Below, piece after piece: positions 53,299 through 62,624 of a DNA stretch of 64,000 nucleotides. Position 1 is the first letter of the stretch, and each line of letters starts with the position of its first letter. Source of the DNA: Serratia sp. H1w (GTDB taxonomy: Bacteria > Pseudomonadota > Gammaproteobacteria > Enterobacterales > Enterobacteriaceae); assembly GCF_000633355.1 (NCBI RefSeq), contig NZ_AYMQ01000005.1:62001-126000 (forward strand), written 5' to 3'. The notes beneath the pieces are model-generated. The model saw only the letters and a list, made by a program, of their open reading frames with translations. It made no database searches and was not told where the DNA came from. Made by a program: the position numbers and the translations under genes.

Positions 53299-56200
53299 GT
53301 GAAATCTACGCTCGCGGCATTGTCATCCCAACTGGGTGACTTGATGCTCCGTGATCAGCAGCGTCTGCAACGCCGGTTGCAAGGTGCCCGCAAAGTCAAA
53401 AGCCCCGAGGCTCAACAGGCCGTTGCCGCAGAAATAGCGGGTGATATCGAGCAAGCCATGCAGAAGGTGCGCTCCCGTGCGGCCTCGTGCCCGAAAATCA
53501 CCTATCCGGAAAGCCTGCCGGTCAGCCAAAAGAAACAGGATATTCTCGCCGCCATCCGCGATCACCAGGTCGTGATCGTGGCGGGGGAAACCGGTTCTGG
53601 GAAGACCACCCAGCTACCGAAAATCTGCCTGGAATTAGGGCGCGGCGTCAAAGGCCTGATTGGCCACACGCAACCGCGTCGCCTGGCTGCACGCACCGTT
53701 GCCAACCGCATCGCCGATGAGCTGGAAAGCCCACTGGGTGGCAGCGTTGGCTATAAGGTACGCTTCAACGATCAGGTGGGTGAAAATACCCTGGTCAAAC
53801 TGATGACAGACGGGATCTTGCTGGCCGAAATCCAGCAGGACCGTAACCTGATGCAGTACGACACCCTGATCATCGATGAAGCGCATGAGCGCAGCCTGAA
53901 CATCGATTTTATCCTGGGTTACTTGCGCGAACTGTTGCCAAAACGCCCGGATCTCAAGGTGATCATCACCTCGGCCACCATCGATCCGCAGCGCTTTTCC
54001 CGCCACTTCAATAATGCGCCGATCATTGAGGTATCAGGTCGTACCTATCCGGTTGAGGTTCGCTATCGGCCGGTAGTCGATGACGCTGACGATACTGAAC
54101 GCGATCAGCTACAGGCGATTTTCGATGCGGTGGACGAGTTGGGGCGAGAGGGGCCAGGGGATATCCTGATCTTTATGAGCGGCGAGCGAGAAATCCGCGA
54201 TACCGCCGATGCGCTGACCAAGCTCAACCTGCCGCATACCGAGGTGCTGCCGCTCTATGCCCGCCTGTCCAACAGCGAACAGAATCGGGTATTCCAGTCG
54301 CACCATGGCCGCCGCATCGTGTTGGCGACCAACGTGGCCGAAACCTCGCTGACCGTGCCGGGCATCAAGTACGTCATCGACCCGGGTACGGCACGTATCA
54401 GCCGCTACAGCTTCCGCACCAAAGTGCAGCGTTTGCCGATCGAGCCGGTGTCGCAGGCTTCGGCCAACCAGCGTAAGGGCCGCTGTGGGCGCGTCTCGGA
54501 CGGTATCTGTATCCGTTTATTCTCAGAGCAGGATTTCCTGTCGCGCCCGGAGTTTACCGACCCGGAAATTCTGCGTACCAACCTGGCCTCGGTCATTTTG
54601 CAGATGACGTCGCTTGGGCTGGGCGATATTGCCGCCTTCCCGTTTGTTGAAGCGCCGGATAACCGTAATATTCAGGACGGCGTGCGTCTGCTGGAAGAGT
54701 TGGGGGCGATCAAAACCGCTGACAACGGCCACTATCAGTTGACACCACAAGGCCGTCAGTTGGCACAGTTGCCGATCGATCCGCGTTTGGCCCGGATGGT
54801 GTTGGAAGCCCAGAAGAGTGGCAGCGTGCGCGAGATGATGATCATCACCTCGGCATTGTCGATTCAGGATCCGCGTGAGCGGCCGATGGATAAGCAGCAG
54901 GCCTCCGATGAGAAACACCGCCGTTTCGCCGACAAAGACTCCGATTTTATGGCGTTCGTCAACCTGTGGGATTACCTGAAAGAACAGCAGAAGGAAAACT
55001 CCTCCGGGCAGTTCCGCCGCCTGTGCCGCAACGATTTCCTCAACTATCTGCGGGTGCGTGAATGGCAGGATATCTACACCCAACTGCGTCAGGTGGTGAA
55101 AGAACTGGGCTTGCCGGTTAACAGCGTACCTTCGGATTATCGCAGCGTGCATACCGCGTTGCTGAGTGGTCTGCTGTCACACATTGGCCAGAAGGATGCG
55201 GATAAGCAAGAGTATACCGGGGCGCGCAACGCCCGTTTCTCCATCTTCCCAGGCTCCGGGCTGTTTAAAAAGCCGCCGAAATGGACGATGGTGGCCGAAC
55301 TGGTAGAAACCAGCCGTCTGTGGGGTCGCATCGCTGCGCGTATCGAACCCGAATGGATCGAGCCGATGGCGCAGCACCTGGTCAAGCATCATTACAGCGA
55401 ACCACACTGGTCAAAATCGCAGGGTGCGGTGATGGCCAGCGAAAAGGTCACGCTGTTTGGCTTGCCAATAGTTGCGGCTCGTCCGGTGAATTACAGCACT
55501 ATCGATCCGCTGCTGTGCCGTGAGCTGTTTATCCGCCATGCGCTGGTGGAAGGTGACTGGCAGACGCGGCACCCGTTCTTTGCCGCCAACCTGAAGCTGC
55601 GTGCCGAAGTGGAGGAGCTGGAACACAAGTCGCGCCGTCGCGACATTCTGGTGGATGACGAAACGCTGTTCAGTTTCTACGATCAACGCATCCCGAGCGA
55701 TGTGGTGTCCGGGCGTCACTTTGACCACTGGTGGAAAACCGCCGGTAAGCAAAATCCTGAGCTGCTCAACTTCGAAAAAGAGATGTTGATCAAGGACGGC
55801 GCCAACAAGGTCAATGCGCTGGATTACCCGAACTATTGGTATCAGGGCAACCTCAAACTGCGTCTGACTTACCAGTTTGAGCCGGGTACCGATGCCGATG
55901 GTGTGACCGTGCACATCCCGTTGCCGATCCTCAATCAGGTGGAAGAGGCCGGTTTTGAGTGGCAAATTCCTGGTATCCGTCGTGAGTTGGTGATCGCGCT
56001 GATTAAATCGTTGCCTAAGCCGATGCGGCGTAATTTTGTGCCAGCACCCAACTACGCCGAGGCTTTCCTGGCTCGCGCAACGCCATTGGAGATGCCGCTG
56101 CTGGATTCGCTGGAGCGCGAGTTACGCCGCATGACCGGCGTGACGGTGTCACGTGAGGATTGGCAGTGGGATCAGGTACCCGATCATCTTAAAATGACCT

Positions 56201-57186
56201 TCCGCGTGGTGGGTGAGAAACACAAAACCCTGCGTGAAGGTAAAGATCTGGCGGCGTTGAGGCTCCAGCTTAAAGACAAGGTGCAGGAGACGCTGTCTGC
56301 CGTGGCGGATGACGGGCTGGAACAGAGCAATCTGCATATCTGGAGCTTTGGCAAACTGCCTGAGTTCTATGAGCAGAAGCGTGGCGGCTATTCGGTCAAG
56401 GCTTACCCGGCGCTGGTGGATGAAAAAGACAGCGTGGCCATCCGCCTGTTTGACAGCGAACAGGAACAGCAGCAGGCCATGTGGCAAGGTACGCGCCGCT
56501 TACTGTTGCTGAATATTCCATCGCCTATCAAATACCTGCATGAGAAATTGCCGAACAAGGCCAAGCTTGGGCTGTATTTCAACCCGTATGGCAAGGTGCT
56601 GGATCTGATCGACGACTGTATCTCTTGCGGTATCGACAAGCTGATTGCCGAACACGGTGGACCGGTGTGGCAGGAAGAGAACTTTGCCCGCCTGCAAGAG
56701 CTGGTGCGTGCCGAGCTGAACGAAACCGTGGTGGGCGTGGCCAAACAGGTGGAACAGATCCTGACCACGGTGTTCAACATCAACAAACGTCTGAAGGGGC
56801 GCGTTGATATCTCGTTGGCGCTGGCGCTTTCTGACATCAAGGCCCAGCTTAACGGCCTGGTGTACCGTGGTTTTGTCACCAATAACGGTTGGAGCCGCTT
56901 GCCGGACACCTTGCGTTATCTGCAAGCGATTGAGCGCCGTCTGGAGAAGTTGGCGATCGATCCGCACCGCGATCGCGCTCAGATGATCCGGGTGGAGCAG
57001 GTTCAGCAGGCGTGGCAGCAGTGGCTGAACAAACTGCCACCGAAGCGCCAGCAGGATGAAGAGGTGAAGGCGGTACGTTGGATGATCGAGGAGCTGCGCG
57101 TCAGCCTGTTCGCACAGCAGTTGGGCACGCCTTACCCGATCTCTGAGAAGCGTATCTTGCAGACCATGGATCAGCTTTCGGCATAA
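53299..57186 (+). CDS. hrpA: ATP-dependent RNA helicase HrpA
   Basis: DEAH-box RNA helicase of 1295 residues (E. coli 1300); resolves stalled and collided ribosomes in E. coli. Motif I GETGSGKTTQ, Ia TQPRRLAA, motif II DEAH (IIDEAHERS), motif III TSATID, motif VI QRKGRCGRV, then the helicase-associated, OB-fold and long DUF3418 C-terminal regions. Start: the GTG at 53299 has AAGGA 9 bases upstream and gives VKSTLAALSSQLGDLMLRDQ; an in-frame GTG at 53275 lacks a ribosome site and would add 8 residues. The stop overlaps the convergent MFS gene by 16 bases. Confidence 0.95.
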   Translation: MKSTLAALSSQLGDLMLRDQQRLQRRLQGARKVKSPEAQQAVAAEIAGDIEQAMQKVRSRAASCPKITYPESLPVSQKKQDILAAIRDHQVVIVAGETGSGKTTQLPKICLELGRGVKGLIGHTQPRRLAARTVANRIADELESPLGGSVGYKVRFNDQVGENTLVKLMTDGILLAEIQQDRNLMQYDTLIIDEAHERSLNIDFILGYLRELLPKRPDLKVIITSATIDPQRFSRHFNNAPIIEVSGRTYPVEVRYRPVVDDADDTERDQLQAIFDAVDELGREGPGDILIFMSGEREIRDTADALTKLNLPHTEVLPLYARLSNSEQNRVFQSHHGRRIVLATNVAETSLTVPGIKYVIDPGTARISRYSFRTKVQRLPIEPVSQASANQRKGRCGRVSDGICIRLFSEQDFLSRPEFTDPEILRTNLASVILQMTSLGLGDIAAFPFVEAPDNRNIQDGVRLLEELGAIKTADNGHYQLTPQGRQLAQLPIDPRLARMVLEAQKSGSVREMMIITSALSIQDPRERPMDKQQASDEKHRRFADKDSDFMAFVNLWDYLKEQQKENSSGQFRRLCRNDFLNYLRVREWQDIYTQLRQVVKELGLPVNSVPSDYRSVHTALLSGLLSHIGQKDADKQEYTGARNARFSIFPGSGLFKKPPKWTMVAELVETSRLWGRIAARIEPEWIEPMAQHLVKHHYSEPHWSKSQGAVMASEKVTLFGLPIVAARPVNYSTIDPLLCRELFIRHALVEGDWQTRHPFFAANLKLRAEVEELEHKSRRRDILVDDETLFSFYDQRIPSDVVSGRHFDHWWKTAGKQNPELLNFEKEMLIKDGANKVNALDYPNYWYQGNLKLRLTYQFEPGTDADGVTVHIPLPILNQVEEAGFEWQIPGIRRELVIALIKSLPKPMRRNFVPAPNYAEAFLARATPLEMPLLDSLERELRRMTGVTVSREDWQWDQVPDHLKMTFRVVGEKHKTLREGKDLAALRLQLKDKVQETLSAVADDGLEQSNLHIWSFGKLPEFYEQKRGGYSVKAYPALVDEKDSVAIRLFDSEQEQQQAMWQGTRRLLLLNIPSPIKYLHEKLPNKAKLGLYFNPYGKVLDLIDDCISCGIDKLIAEHGGPVWQEENFARLQELVRAELNETVVGVAKQVEQILTTVFNINKRLKGRVDISLALALSDIKAQLNGLVYRGFVTNNGWSRLPDTLRYLQAIERRLEKLAIDPHRDRAQMIRVEQVQQAWQQWLNKLPPKRQQDEEVKAVRWMIEELRVSLFAQQLGTPYPISEKRILQTMDQLSA

Positions 57187-58307
57187 TGCCTAAGCCTTGC
57201 TGAGCAGGTAAGGCTTAAGCAGCTGCAAGCAAACAGCGTTAACGGCAGATGCTGGCCCATCGCGGCCAGTGCCAGACCGCCAGCGATCAGCAGATAATAA
57301 ACTAATCCCAATACCGCACCGGCAGCACCCAGCCGGTTGCGGTAATGTTTCAGCGCCTGGCTGAGAATATTGGGGATCGCCAAACCAAATGCCACGGTTA
57401 TCGCCATGCAGGGCAGCAGGATCATCAGGCTGGTTTGCCAATACCACGCACTCACAGCGGCCAAGAGGGTTAACAGGCTGGCCAGTTGGATCTGCCGGTA
57501 AGCGCATAATCCCTGTTGCAACAAGTAGCGGTTGGCAGCCGCGCCGCACAGGCTGCCAAAAGCCAATACTATCCCCGAATAGCCAAACTGTTCGCTGCTC
57601 AACCCTAAGCTCTGAAAAATAAATGGAGCCAGACTGAAGTAGCTGAAAGCCATGACATTAAAACTGGCAATCAGTAGTGCCGAGCACCAGATCTGCTTAT
57701 CACGCAGCATCTCCATCAGACAGGGGATTAAAGCCATGCCGGTAGTTTGCTGGCGGGTTTCCGGTAGCGCTCGCCAGCACCAGACAAGCAGTAGCAGTGC
57801 GAAGCCGCCTTGAGCAATGAAAATGGCCATGTGCCCACCCCAGAACACCAGCATGCCGCCGCTCAACATGCCCACTATCGGGCTTATCGACAATGCCATG
57901 CCAATCATCGCAAACATCTTTCCCAACGTGGGTCCCTGATAGACATCACGCAGCATGGTCTGTGTCACTACTGAGCCGACGGCGGCACCGAAGGCGATCA
58001 CGGCACGCGAGACGAGCAGCAATGCGAAAGAGCTGCTAACTATTGCCAGTAAGGCACCGGCCGTATACATCATCAAACCGGCGAGCATAGCCATTCTACG
58101 GCCATATTGATCACTGACGGTACCCCAAAAGGCCACGCCGAAGGCAAAAGCAAAAAAGTAGATCGACAGGGTGTGGCTGGCCTGAGTGGCGTCGATCTGG
58201 TAATCGGTACGGATCGCTGTCAGTGCCGGACTGTAGAGCGTTTCGAGGATTTGCGGTGCCATGATCATCACAACGATCAGGGGCAGAGGCAGTTTTTTGA
58301 CGGACAT
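57171..58307 (-). CDS. MFS transporter, Bcr/CflA-like drug:H+ antiporter
   Basis: Twelve-segment major-facilitator exporter of 378 residues. Motif A reads GTVSDQYGRRMAMLAGLM, and the Bcr-type first helix region has LETLYSPALTAIRTDYQIDA. Helices are short and the C-terminus is compact (SCLSLTCSARLRHYAES). Divergent from an AraC regulator 94 bases away. This matches regulator-pump pairs such as E. coli NimR-NimT in arrangement, though not necessarily in substrate. Substrate unknown. Confidence 0.87.
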   Translation of the reverse strand: MSVKKLPLPLIVVMIMAPQILETLYSPALTAIRTDYQIDATQASHTLSIYFFAFAFGVAFWGTVSDQYGRRMAMLAGLMMYTAGALLAIVSSSFALLLVSRAVIAFGAAVGSVVTQTMLRDVYQGPTLGKMFAMIGMALSISPIVGMLSGGMLVFWGGHMAIFIAQGGFALLLLVWCWRALPETRQQTTGMALIPCLMEMLRDKQIWCSALLIASFNVMAFSYFSLAPFIFQSLGLSSEQFGYSGIVLAFGSLCGAAANRYLLQQGLCAYRQIQLASLLTLLAAVSAWYWQTSLMILLPCMAITVAFGLAIPNILSQALKHYRNRLGAAGAVLGLVYYLLIAGGLALAAMGQHLPLTLFACSCLSLTCSARLRHYAES

Positions 58308-58401
58308 AGCATTCTCCCAAATAAGTGCCGGCAGTATAAGGAGATTGGCGTTGTTCGATTACAATGATAAAGACAAAAAACAACAAGTATAGGACTTGGC
58401 G

Positions 58402-59199
58402 ATGGCGCTGATATCTCAACATCAGGTTTTTGATCCGGATAGTTACTCCGCTCCGGTGGTGGGGATCAGTGCCGAACTGGCGGAGCATGATTCAGGCGAA
58501 CATCAGCATCAACGAGCCCAGATCCTCTATGCCCCACGTGGTTGTATGACGGTGACGTTAGCCGAGCAGTGGCTGATCTTGCCGCCTACGCGTATTATCT
58601 GGATCCCCAGAGGCGTGCGTCACCGTGTGCAACTGCGCGGGCAGGTGGCTTACCGTTCGCTCTATTTTGCGGATAGTACGATGCTGGCAATGCCGCACAG
58701 TGCAGTGTTGGCCGCCAATCCTTTATTGGCCGCGGTGATTGAGCGCATCGCGCATTGGCCGTTCGACTATGCTCAGCAGCATCCCCAGGCGGAAGATCTG
58801 TTGCGAGTCTTGCGCAATGAACTGAGCGTGGCGGAGCAGGAAAATACCCACCTGACGTTGCCAGGCGATCCACGGATTGCGGCGTGGATTGGCAGGTTAA
58901 ACGACGTAGATCAACTCCCCGGTTTGGCGCAATTGGCCAAGGAGATCGGCCTGCATCCTAAAACGTTAACGCGGATATTTCTGCGGGAAACAGGGCTCAG
59001 CTATCAACAGTGGTGCCAGCAATGGCGGTTGATGCACGCTATCGAACTATTAGCTCAGTTACCTTCCGTAAGCGCGGTTGCCCAACGGTTGGCCTTCTCA
59101 AGCGACAGTGCCTTTATCGCCTTTTTCCGCCAGTATACGGGTACTACGCCGAAGCGCTTTATGGCTGACGAGGAACGCGTTTTGACGTCATTTTCGTAG
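58402..59199 (+). CDS. AraC-family transcriptional regulator (divergent from MFS pump)
   Basis: Regulator of 265 residues. The N-terminal cupin-like effector domain (residues about 20-120: EHDSGEHQHQRAQILYAPRG) is followed by two helix-turn-helix motifs (LAQLAKEIGLHPKTLTRIFL and SVSAVAQRLAFSSDSAFIAF) in the C-terminal AraC domain, ending in the family's FFRQYTGTTPKRF. ATG at 58402 has AGGA 7 bases upstream; the TTG at 58396 is unlikely. Resembles NimR/YeaM architecture. Probable local activator or repressor of the divergent pump. Confidence 0.87.
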   Translation: MALISQHQVFDPDSYSAPVVGISAELAEHDSGEHQHQRAQILYAPRGCMTVTLAEQWLILPPTRIIWIPRGVRHRVQLRGQVAYRSLYFADSTMLAMPHSAVLAANPLLAAVIERIAHWPFDYAQQHPQAEDLLRVLRNELSVAEQENTHLTLPGDPRIAAWIGRLNDVDQLPGLAQLAKEIGLHPKTLTRIFLRETGLSYQQWCQQWRLMHAIELLAQLPSVSAVAQRLAFSSDSAFIAFFRQYTGTTPKRFMADEERVLTSFS

Positions 59200-59236
59200 C
59201 GATTTCGCCATTAACCCTGGTTGGCAATATATTAAG

Positions 59237-59252
59237 TGTGATAGTAATCACG
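59237..59252 (+). promoter_or_regulatory. CRP-like site 1, upstream of the PTS operon
   Basis: TGTGATAGTAATCACG matches TGTGA-N6-TCACA at 9 of 10 specified bases. It is 236 bases from the EIIA start, in a 288-base AT-rich gap with no gene. It could also act on the gene to the left, but that gene reads towards it. Confidence 0.6.
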
Positions 59253-59384
59253 GAATTTGCATTTTTATAAAATTATTTATATGCGGTTCCGATCACAATT
59301 CATCTATTGACAATTTTTTATTTAAAAATTAAATTCCGCTTTTTTGTGAAGTAGATCTTCAATTGCAAGATGTTTCATATAAAG

Positions 59385-59400
59385 AGTGATTTCATTCACA
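59385..59400 (+). promoter_or_regulatory. CRP-like site 2, upstream of the PTS operon
   Basis: AGTGATTTCATTCACA matches the CRP consensus at 9 of 10 specified bases. It is centred about 95 bases before the EIIA ATG, which would allow a promoter start near 59434 with the site at -41.5 (class II) or further down for class I. Fits catabolite control of a sugar-alcohol PTS. Confidence 0.7.
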
Positions 59401-59487
59401 AAATCCCCCCTGATTGCGTTTCCCATCACTAGTCCATAAGCTGATTAACAATTCCCAATCCTCTTGGAATAACCATAGGAACAGCTC

Positions 59488-59934
59488 ATGAATGGATTGA
59501 TAGATTACTTCCCGGAAAATGCGTTTATCGTTCACCAGCAAGATTGCGACTGGCAACAGGCTATTGATTTATCGATGATCTGCCTGCTGGAAAATAATAT
59601 CGTTGAGCCGCGTTATGTGGCGGCAATAAAAAACAGCACTCAACAAAATGGCGCTTATTATATTTTAACGCCGGAAGTGGCAATGCCACATGCCCGCCCG
59701 GAAGAGGGCGCTTTGGGCACGGCATTAACCTTGACCGTATTGCCGAATGGCGTTTATTTTAATGACGACAATCCGCAAGTAAAAGTATTAATTGGTTTGG
59801 CGGCTCAAGATGCCGACAGCCATATCAACGCCATCCAACTGTTGAGTGAAATGTTCTGCGATGACGAAGCTATAGAACAGCTTACTCAGGCAAAAGATGT
59901 CTCCACCATCAAGGAAATTGTTCTGCGCTTCTAA
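59488..59934 (+). CDS. cmtB: PTS EIIA component, mannitol/fructose type (CmtB-like)
   Basis: Phosphotransferase EIIA of 148 residues (E. coli CmtB 147). The phosphorylated histidine is His68 in VAMPHARPEEG. First gene of an operon matching E. coli cmtB-cmtA-yggP-yggF-yggD. It transfers phosphate from HPr to the EIIBC encoded next. The start follows AGGAAC about 8 bases upstream. Symbol assigned on sequence type and full gene order. Confidence 0.85.
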   Translation: MNGLIDYFPENAFIVHQQDCDWQQAIDLSMICLLENNIVEPRYVAAIKNSTQQNGAYYILTPEVAMPHARPEEGALGTALTLTVLPNGVYFNDDNPQVKVLIGLAAQDADSHINAIQLLSEMFCDDEAIEQLTQAKDVSTIKEIVLRF

Positions 59935-59960
59935 TTTTTATCCACTCAAGGATCAATATA

Positions 59961-61355
59961 ATGGCCAATAAAACAATACGAGCCAGAGTGCAAGCTTTTG
60001 GCGGGTTCCTGACGGCTATGGTAATCCCTAATATCGGCGCATTTATTGCATGGGGATTTATTACGGCACTATTTATTCCCACCGGTTGGATGCCTAATGC
60101 CCACTTCGGGCAACTGGTCGGGCCGATGATCACCTATTTGCTGCCGCTGATGATCGGTTCTACCGGTGGCTACCTGATAGCAGAGAAACGCGGTGCGGTC
60201 ATGGGCGGCATTGGCACCATCGGTGTGATTGTTGGTGCCGATATTCCGATGTTCATCGGCGCGATGGTGATGGGGCCGCTGGGTGGGGTGATCATCAAGT
60301 ATATCGACACCAAACTGGACAAGCGCATCCCGGCGGGGTTTGAGATGGTGATCAACAACTTCTCGCTGGGGATCGTGGGCATGTTTCTGTGCCTGTTTGC
60401 CTACGAGGTGATTGGCCCTGCGGTGCAGCAAGCCAACCATTTGGTGCGTGCCGGCATTGAGTCGCTGGTCGCTACCGGATATCTGCCGCTGCTGTCGATC
60501 ATCAACGAACCGGCGAAGGTGCTTTTCCTGAATAACGCCATCGACCAGGGAGTGTATTACCCGCTGGGCATGCAGGATACGGCGGTGAATGGCCGCTCAG
60601 TGTTCTTCATGGTGGCTTCTAACCCAGGCCCTGGGCTTGGCATCCTGCTGGCGTTTTCGCTGTTTGGTCAGGGTATGAGCAAAAAGTCGGCACCGGGCGC
60701 GATGATCATCCACTTCCTTGGCGGTATCCACGAGCTCTACTTCCCGTATGTGCTGATGAAGCCACTGATGATCATTGCCATGATTGGCGGTGGTATGACG
60801 GGGATCTACGTGTTTGACCTGATGGGGGCTGGCCTGGTTGCCGGGCCAAGTCCGGGTTCCATCTTCGCTTATCTTGCCCTGACGCCGCGTGGTGGTTTTG
60901 CAGGAACTTTGGCAGGCGTAGCGGCGGGTACGTTGGTTTCGTTCCTGATTGCCACATTGATCCTGAAGATGGAGAAACAACAGGTTACCGAAGACAGTTT
61001 TGATGACTCGCAGCGGCAGGTCAAAGCCTTGAAAGCCGCCGGCAAAGGGCAAGCTCAACCGATCCGCCATATCGCCTTTGTCTGTGATGCCGGTATGGGT
61101 TCCAGCGCGATGGGGGCAACCACCTTCCGTAAACGTCTGGAGAAAGCCGGGGTGCCGATCAGCGTTAAGCACTACGCCATTGAAAACATTCCGCCGGAAG
61201 CCGACCTGATCGTCACGCACTCCAGCCTGGAAGGACGAGCCGATCGGGTGAGCGATAAACCCAAGGTATTAATCAGTAATTATCTCGGTGACAGCAATCT
61301 CGACCATCTGTTGGAACAATTGGTTGCTACACAGTCAGAAAAGGAAACCGCATGA
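59961..61355 (+). CDS. cmtA: PTS EIIBC component, mannitol type (CmtA-like)
   Basis: Membrane permease EIIC fused to cytoplasmic EIIB, 464 residues (E. coli CmtA 462). EIIC (about 1-340) has mannitol-family blocks: GGFLTAMVIPNIGAFIAWGF, GGVIIKYIDTKLDKRIPAGF, LFLNNAIDQGVYYPLGMQ and GGIHELYFPYVLMKP. EIIB follows, with phosphorylated Cys375 in FVCDAGMGSSAMG. No fused EIIA domain, unlike MtlA, which fits the separate cmtB gene. The sugar is probably a hexitol; E. coli CmtAB was called cryptic for mannitol. Overlaps the next gene by four bases. Confidence 0.88.
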   Translation: MANKTIRARVQAFGGFLTAMVIPNIGAFIAWGFITALFIPTGWMPNAHFGQLVGPMITYLLPLMIGSTGGYLIAEKRGAVMGGIGTIGVIVGADIPMFIGAMVMGPLGGVIIKYIDTKLDKRIPAGFEMVINNFSLGIVGMFLCLFAYEVIGPAVQQANHLVRAGIESLVATGYLPLLSIINEPAKVLFLNNAIDQGVYYPLGMQDTAVNGRSVFFMVASNPGPGLGILLAFSLFGQGMSKKSAPGAMIIHFLGGIHELYFPYVLMKPLMIIAMIGGGMTGIYVFDLMGAGLVAGPSPGSIFAYLALTPRGGFAGTLAGVAAGTLVSFLIATLILKMEKQQVTEDSFDDSQRQVKALKAAGKGQAQPIRHIAFVCDAGMGSSAMGATTFRKRLEKAGVPISVKHYAIENIPPEADLIVTHSSLEGRADRVSDKPKVLISNYLGDSNLDHLLEQLVATQSEKETA

Positions 61356-62620
61356 AAACCCAAGCCGCCGCTATTTATGGCCAAAACGACGTTCGCCTGC
61401 GTGAGTTTGAATTACCGCCGCTAGGTGATGATGAACTGTTGGTGAAAGTGATTTCCGACAGCGTGTGTCTATCTACCTGGAAGGCCGCCAAATTGGGGGC
61501 TAGCCACAAGCGAGTGCCTGATAACGTTGCCGATCATCCGGCAATCACTGGCCATGAATGCGCCGGTATCATTGAGCAGGTAGGTAAAAACCTGAGCTCA
61601 CGTTACCAGCCAGGCCAACGCTTTGTGCTGCAACCGGCGATGGGATTGCCGAGCGGCTACTCGGCGGGTTACAGCTACGAATTTTTTGGCGGCAACGCCA
61701 CCTACATGATCATCCCACAGCAGGCGGTGGAGCTCGGTTGCGTCTTACCGTATGAAGGCAGCTATTATGCGGCAGCCTCGTTGGCAGAGCCGATGTGCTG
61801 CATCATTGGTGCTTACCACGCCAACTACCACACGACACAGTACGTCTATGAACATCGCATGGGGATCAAGCCCGGCGGCAACGTAGCGTTATTGGCCAGT
61901 GCCGGGCCGATGGGGATTGGAGCGATCGACTATGCCATCAACGGCAACATCCGTCCTGCACGGGTAGTCGTGGTAGATATCGATGAAGCGCGTTTGGCAC
62001 GGGCCAGATTGCTGCTGCCGGAAAGCGTTGCGCGTGACAAGGGAGTGGAGCTGGTTTATTTCAACAGTAGCAACGTTGCCGATCCGGTGACGGCGCTGCG
62101 TGATCTCACCCAGGGGCACGGTTTTGATGATGTCTTCGTTTATGCCGCCGTGGCCGATGTGTTGGTGATGGGCGATGAACTGTTGGCGGAAGACGGTTGC
62201 CTGAATTTCTTTGCCGGCCCGACCGACAGTGAATTCAAGGTGCCGTTTAACTTTTACAACGTGCATTACGCCTCCACCCATGTGGTAGGGACATCGGGTG
62301 GTTCAACGGGCGACATGCTGGAGGCGTTGCAACTGACCGCCGAAGGTCGCATCAATCCTTCGGTCATGATCACCCACATTGGCGGATTGGATTCCGTGCC
62401 GGATACCATCATCAATCTGCCTACAATCCCCGGGGGTAAAAAGTTGATTTATAACTTTGCTACCATGCCGTTAACCGCGATTGCCGACTTCCCGCAACTG
62501 GGCAAAACCGATCCATTCTATGCCCGCCTGGCTGAGCTGGTTGCAGAGAGCCACGGTGTGTGGAATGAGCAGGCCGAACGCTTCCTGCTGCAACATTTTG
62601 GTGTGGAAACAGGGGTATAA
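61352..62620 (+). CDS. yggP: Zinc-type medium-chain dehydrogenase YggP
   Basis: MDR-family dehydrogenase of 422 residues (E. coli YggP about 425), predicted to oxidise the hydroxyl of an imported phosphorylated alditol. Zinc-site GHE motif: AITGHECAGIIEQVG; nucleotide-binding region NVALLASAGPMGIGAIDYAI, with VVVVDIDEARLARARLL, indicating NAD(H). Also GYSYEFFGGNATYMIIP, typical of the sorbitol/sorbose-phosphate reductase group. The start overlaps cmtA (ATGA), so co-translation with the PTS is expected. The exact substrate is unproven. Confidence 0.88.
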   Translation: MKTQAAAIYGQNDVRLREFELPPLGDDELLVKVISDSVCLSTWKAAKLGASHKRVPDNVADHPAITGHECAGIIEQVGKNLSSRYQPGQRFVLQPAMGLPSGYSAGYSYEFFGGNATYMIIPQQAVELGCVLPYEGSYYAAASLAEPMCCIIGAYHANYHTTQYVYEHRMGIKPGGNVALLASAGPMGIGAIDYAINGNIRPARVVVVDIDEARLARARLLLPESVARDKGVELVYFNSSNVADPVTALRDLTQGHGFDDVFVYAAVADVLVMGDELLAEDGCLNFFAGPTDSEFKVPFNFYNVHYASTHVVGTSGGSTGDMLEALQLTAEGRINPSVMITHIGGLDSVPDTIINLPTIPGGKKLIYNFATMPLTAIADFPQLGKTDPFYARLAELVAESHGVWNEQAERFLLQHFGVETGV

Positions 62621-62624
62621 GCCG

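Noticed and set aside
59961-61355. Calling the EIIBC protein MtlA.
   Set aside because: No fused EIIA domain, and the gene order is cmtBA-yggPFD rather than mtlADR.
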